From contig CAKQWG010000145.1 in NCBI GenBank assembly GCA_934278005.1, forward strand, positions 1 to 7,957: a DNA stretch of 7,957 nt. The letters run 5' to 3'. A program made the translations under genes and the position numbers. This DNA comes from an uncultured Pirellulaceae bacterium. GTDB lineage: Bacteria > Planctomycetota > Planctomycetia > Pirellulales > Pirellulaceae. The notes under the pieces were generated by a model. It was not told where the DNA came from, ran no database searches, and was given only the letters and a program-made list of their open reading frames with translations. This document shows positions 6,124-7,957 of the stretch, one piece after another. Each line of letters begins with the position of its first letter. The first letter of the stretch is position 1.

Positions 6124-7548
6124 CTATTTGTGGGGTTCAGTCATACTCATGGGGTCCAGCGCACGCTGCAGCTCTTCGTCCGATACCAACTGCTGCTCGC
6201 GGGCGAGCTCACGAATCGTCTTGCCGGATGCAAAGGCCTGCTTAGTCAGCTCGGCCGCTTTTTCATATCCTATCAATGGATTGAGGCTGGTGGACATCGA
6301 CAGGCTCTGCTCCACAGCCGCTTCGCAGACATCCGCATTAGCAGTCAGACCATGCATGCAGAATTCGACAAACGCGCGCACGCCGTTGGCCATCAGATGG
6401 ATGCTCTCAAGCGTCGTGTGCCCCATGACGGGCATCATGATATTGAGCTGAAAGTTTCCACCGGAGGTGCCACACAGCGTGACGGTCTGATCGTTGCCGA
6501 TGACTCGCGCAGCGACTTGCATTAAACTCTCACACATCACCGGGTTTACTTTGCCTGGCATGATGGAGCTGCCCGGCGCGCGGTCTGGCAGACTGACCTC
6601 AAAGAACCCGCAGCGTGGACCAGAGCCCAGCCAACGAATATTATTAGCCACATTGAACAGCGTCGAAGCGATCGTTTTAAGCTGGCCGTGCGCCTCGACC
6701 AATCCGTCGCGCTGAGCGTTGGCTTCGAAATGATCGGCCGCCTCTACAAACTCAATGCCGGTTTCCTTGGCCAGAGCCGCCGCCACGCGCGAGCCAAATT
6801 CTGGGTGCGTATTGATGCCGCTGCCCACGGCCGTGCCGCCGACCGCCAGTTCCAGCACCGCCGCCCGAGCCGTCCGAGCACGAGCGAGCGACAGTTCAAT
6901 CTGCCTTGCAAAACCACCAAACTCCTGGCCCAGCCTCAGCGGTGTGGCATCCATCAAATGCGTCCGCCCGATCTTGATGATCCTATCCCACTGCTGAGCC
7001 TTGTCCGCCAACTCACGATGAAATTCTTCCAAGGCGGGCAACAGACTGTTTTGTATCTCTAGAGCCACCGCCACGTGAATCGCCGTTGGGAACGTATCAT
7101 TGGTGCTCTGTCCCATGTTGACGTGATCGTTGGGATGAATCGCCTTCTGCTTTGCAAACCGGTCACCACCGGTAATTTCGATAGCCCGGTTCGAAATGAC
7201 CTCGTTGACATTCATGTTGCTCGACGTGCCCGAGCCTGTTTGAAAGACATCGATCGGGAATTGATCCGCCAGCCCCCCCTGAGCCACCTCCTGAGCCGCT
7301 TGCAGCAGAGCATCCACCTGAGCTGCCTTCAGCGGATGCTTGCCGCTGTCGGTGAGCTTGCCTAGGTCCCGGTTAGCGATGGCACAAGCGTATTTGACCA
7401 GTCCCATAGCCTTGATCAGGGCAGGGGGGAGCGGCCACCCTGAAACAGGGAAATTCTCGACAGCGCGCTGCGTCTGGGCACTGTAGTAAGCTTGAGCGGG
7501 TACTTGAACTTCTCCCATCGAGTCGCGTTCGGTGCGGTATTCGGTCAT
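6124..7548 (-). CDS. fumC: Class II fumarate hydratase
   Basis: A 474-residue iron-independent fumarase, a homotetrameric cytosolic enzyme that interconverts fumarate and L-malate in the TCA cycle. It belongs to the aspartase/fumarase superfamily and has the full family length. Motifs in order: YRTERDSMGEVQVP (4-17), GSGTSSNMNVNEV (105-117), HPNDHVNMGQSTND (138-151), GRTHLMDATP (194-203) with general acid/base candidate His197, and the signature loop GSSIMPGKVNP (326-336) with the catalytic serine. The C-terminal DPMSMTEP tail is also typical. Fumarase rather than aspartase is indicated by the N-terminal pattern and overall match; aspartase activity cannot be excluded by eye alone. The ATG at 7548 is preferred: it gives the standard fumarase N-terminus, GGGA lies about 9 nt upstream, and the further ATG at 7599 overlaps the predicted -10 box. 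Nothing is truncated or odd in this gene. Confidence 0.97.
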   Translation of the reverse strand: MTEYRTERDSMGEVQVPAQAYYSAQTQRAVENFPVSGWPLPPALIKAMGLVKYACAIANRDLGKLTDSGKHPLKAAQVDALLQAAQEVAQGGLADQFPIDVFQTGSGTSSNMNVNEVISNRAIEITGGDRFAKQKAIHPNDHVNMGQSTNDTFPTAIHVAVALEIQNSLLPALEEFHRELADKAQQWDRIIKIGRTHLMDATPLRLGQEFGGFARQIELSLARARTARAAVLELAVGGTAVGSGINTHPEFGSRVAAALAKETGIEFVEAADHFEANAQRDGLVEAHGQLKTIASTLFNVANNIRWLGSGPRCGFFEVSLPDRAPGSSIMPGKVNPVMCESLMQVAARVIGNDQTVTLCGTSGGNFQLNIMMPVMGHTTLESIHLMANGVRAFVEFCMHGLTANADVCEAAVEQSLSMSTSLNPLIGYEKAAELTKQAFASGKTIRELAREQQLVSDEELQRALDPMSMTEPHK

Positions 7549-7597
7549 GTCTGTTTTTCCCAAGAAAGTCGAGTAGGTAGCGCTCACGATCAGATTC

Positions 7598-7625
7598 ATC
7601 CTATCCGGTCGTAACCGCTTGCCAA
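7598..7625 (-). promoter_or_regulatory. Candidate sigma-70-like promoter of fumC
   Basis: On the minus strand TTGGCA (7620-7625, 5 of 6 to the -35 consensus) is followed after 16 nt by TAGGAT (7598-7603, 4 of 6 to the -10). Transcription would start near 7590, giving a leader of about 40 nt to the ATG at 7548. The pair lies between the gene and the tandem repeats. Confidence 0.4.
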
Positions 7626-7678
7626 CCCGGTATGCTTTTTAACCAACTAAGCCTCTGGCAGTCTGTTGGATTTTCAGC

Positions 7679-7957
7679 GCAGCGCTACCGCTCCTTGTAG
7701 TGCGGCGACTTGTCGTAGCTTTAGCGATGGCCGGACTACACGTTTTGCGAAACGGTAAGAGCAATTGCCGGGCAGCGCTACCGCTCTTTGTAGTGCTGCG
7801 ACTTGTCGTAGCTTTAGCGATGGCCGGACTACACGTTTTGCTAAACGGTAAGAGCAACTGCCGGGCAGCGCTACCGCTCTTTGTAGTGCGGCGACTTGTC
7901 GTAGCTTTAGCGATGGCCGGACTACACGTTTTGCGAAACGGTAAGAGCAATTGCCGG
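7679..7957. repeat. Three 93-bp tandem repeats, array open at the window edge
   Basis: Three head-to-tail copies lie at 7679-7771, 7772-7864 and 7865-7957, each exactly 93 bp and with no spacer. By eye, copies 1 and 3 differ at one base, copies 2 and 3 at three, and copies 1 and 2 at four. The third copy ends at the last base of the window, so the array may continue. Each copy contains strong internal dyads: TGTAGTGCGGC with GCCGGACTACA (10 of 11 pairs), CGTTT-TGCG-AAACG, and GCTCTT with AAGAGC. One frame on each strand is open through all copies because 93 is 31 codons. The minus-strand frame (TTG at 7950 to 7639) gives a 31-residue basic Ser/Thr/Ala-rich repeat; the plus-strand frame gives a hydrophobic one. 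I do not recognise either peptide and treat them as by-products. The array begins 130 bp upstream of fumC. Confidence 0.95.

Noticed and set aside
7549..7599. Upstream ATG at 7599 as the fumC start
   Set aside because: It adds 17 residues not seen in fumarases and overlaps the candidate -10 box; the ATG at 7548 gives the standard N-terminus.
7639..7950. Minus-strand open frame of 103 codons across the tandem repeats
   Set aside because: It starts with TTG inside a repeat, has no credible ribosome site, and stays open only because the period is a multiple of three. The opposite strand is equally open.
7679..7957. CRISPR array or integron attC cassettes
   Set aside because: There are no unique spacers between units and no cassette genes. 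I could not find the paired RYYYAAC/GTTRRRY ends expected of attC.

Overview
The window reads as chromosomal DNA of a GC-rich planctomycete, probably from the Pirellula/Rhodopirellula/Blastopirellula side of the phylum. This is inferred from the large membrane-anchored Hanks-type kinase with a DWG (not DFG) motif and a short helical N-terminal preamble, from wide AT-richer intergenic gaps, and from few strong Shine-Dalgarno sequences. No marker gene (rRNA, tRNA) is present to confirm it.

Left to right: positions 1-193 hold no gene I can support, only short palindromes. Positions 194-3752 (minus strand) are a two-gene unit, a transmembrane Ser/Thr kinase with an extracytoplasmic Cache-like sensor followed, with a 14-bp overlap, by a GT1-type glycosyltransferase. 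A 125-bp divergent gap separates the kinase from a plus-strand BASS/SBF-family membrane transporter (3878-4921). A 249-bp convergent gap with two terminator-like hairpins follows. Two minus-strand central-metabolism genes come next: 6-phosphogluconolactonase (pgl, 5171-5941) and, upstream of it, class II fumarase (fumC, 6124-7548). The 182-bp gap between them holds two small hairpins of matching design. Upstream of fumC lie a plausible sigma-70-like promoter and then an array of three 93-bp tandem repeats (7679-7957) that runs to the window edge.

How the genes work together: the kinase and glycosyltransferase are probably co-transcribed and translationally coupled, which suggests, without proving, that an external signal and a surface or secondary-metabolite glycosylation step are linked. 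FumC (TCA cycle) and Pgl (oxidative pentose phosphate pathway) are housekeeping enzymes that share a strand but probably have separate promoters. The transporter has no obvious partner here.

I see no phage, IS element, CRISPR array, toxin-antitoxin pair or recognisable defence system. The least explained element is the 93-bp repeat. Each copy can fold into a compound stem with two inner hairpins, and the array is open in a reading frame on both strands because the period is a multiple of three. The paired hairpins with a shared GCGGA(A/G) loop between pgl and fumC are the second unexplained signal.
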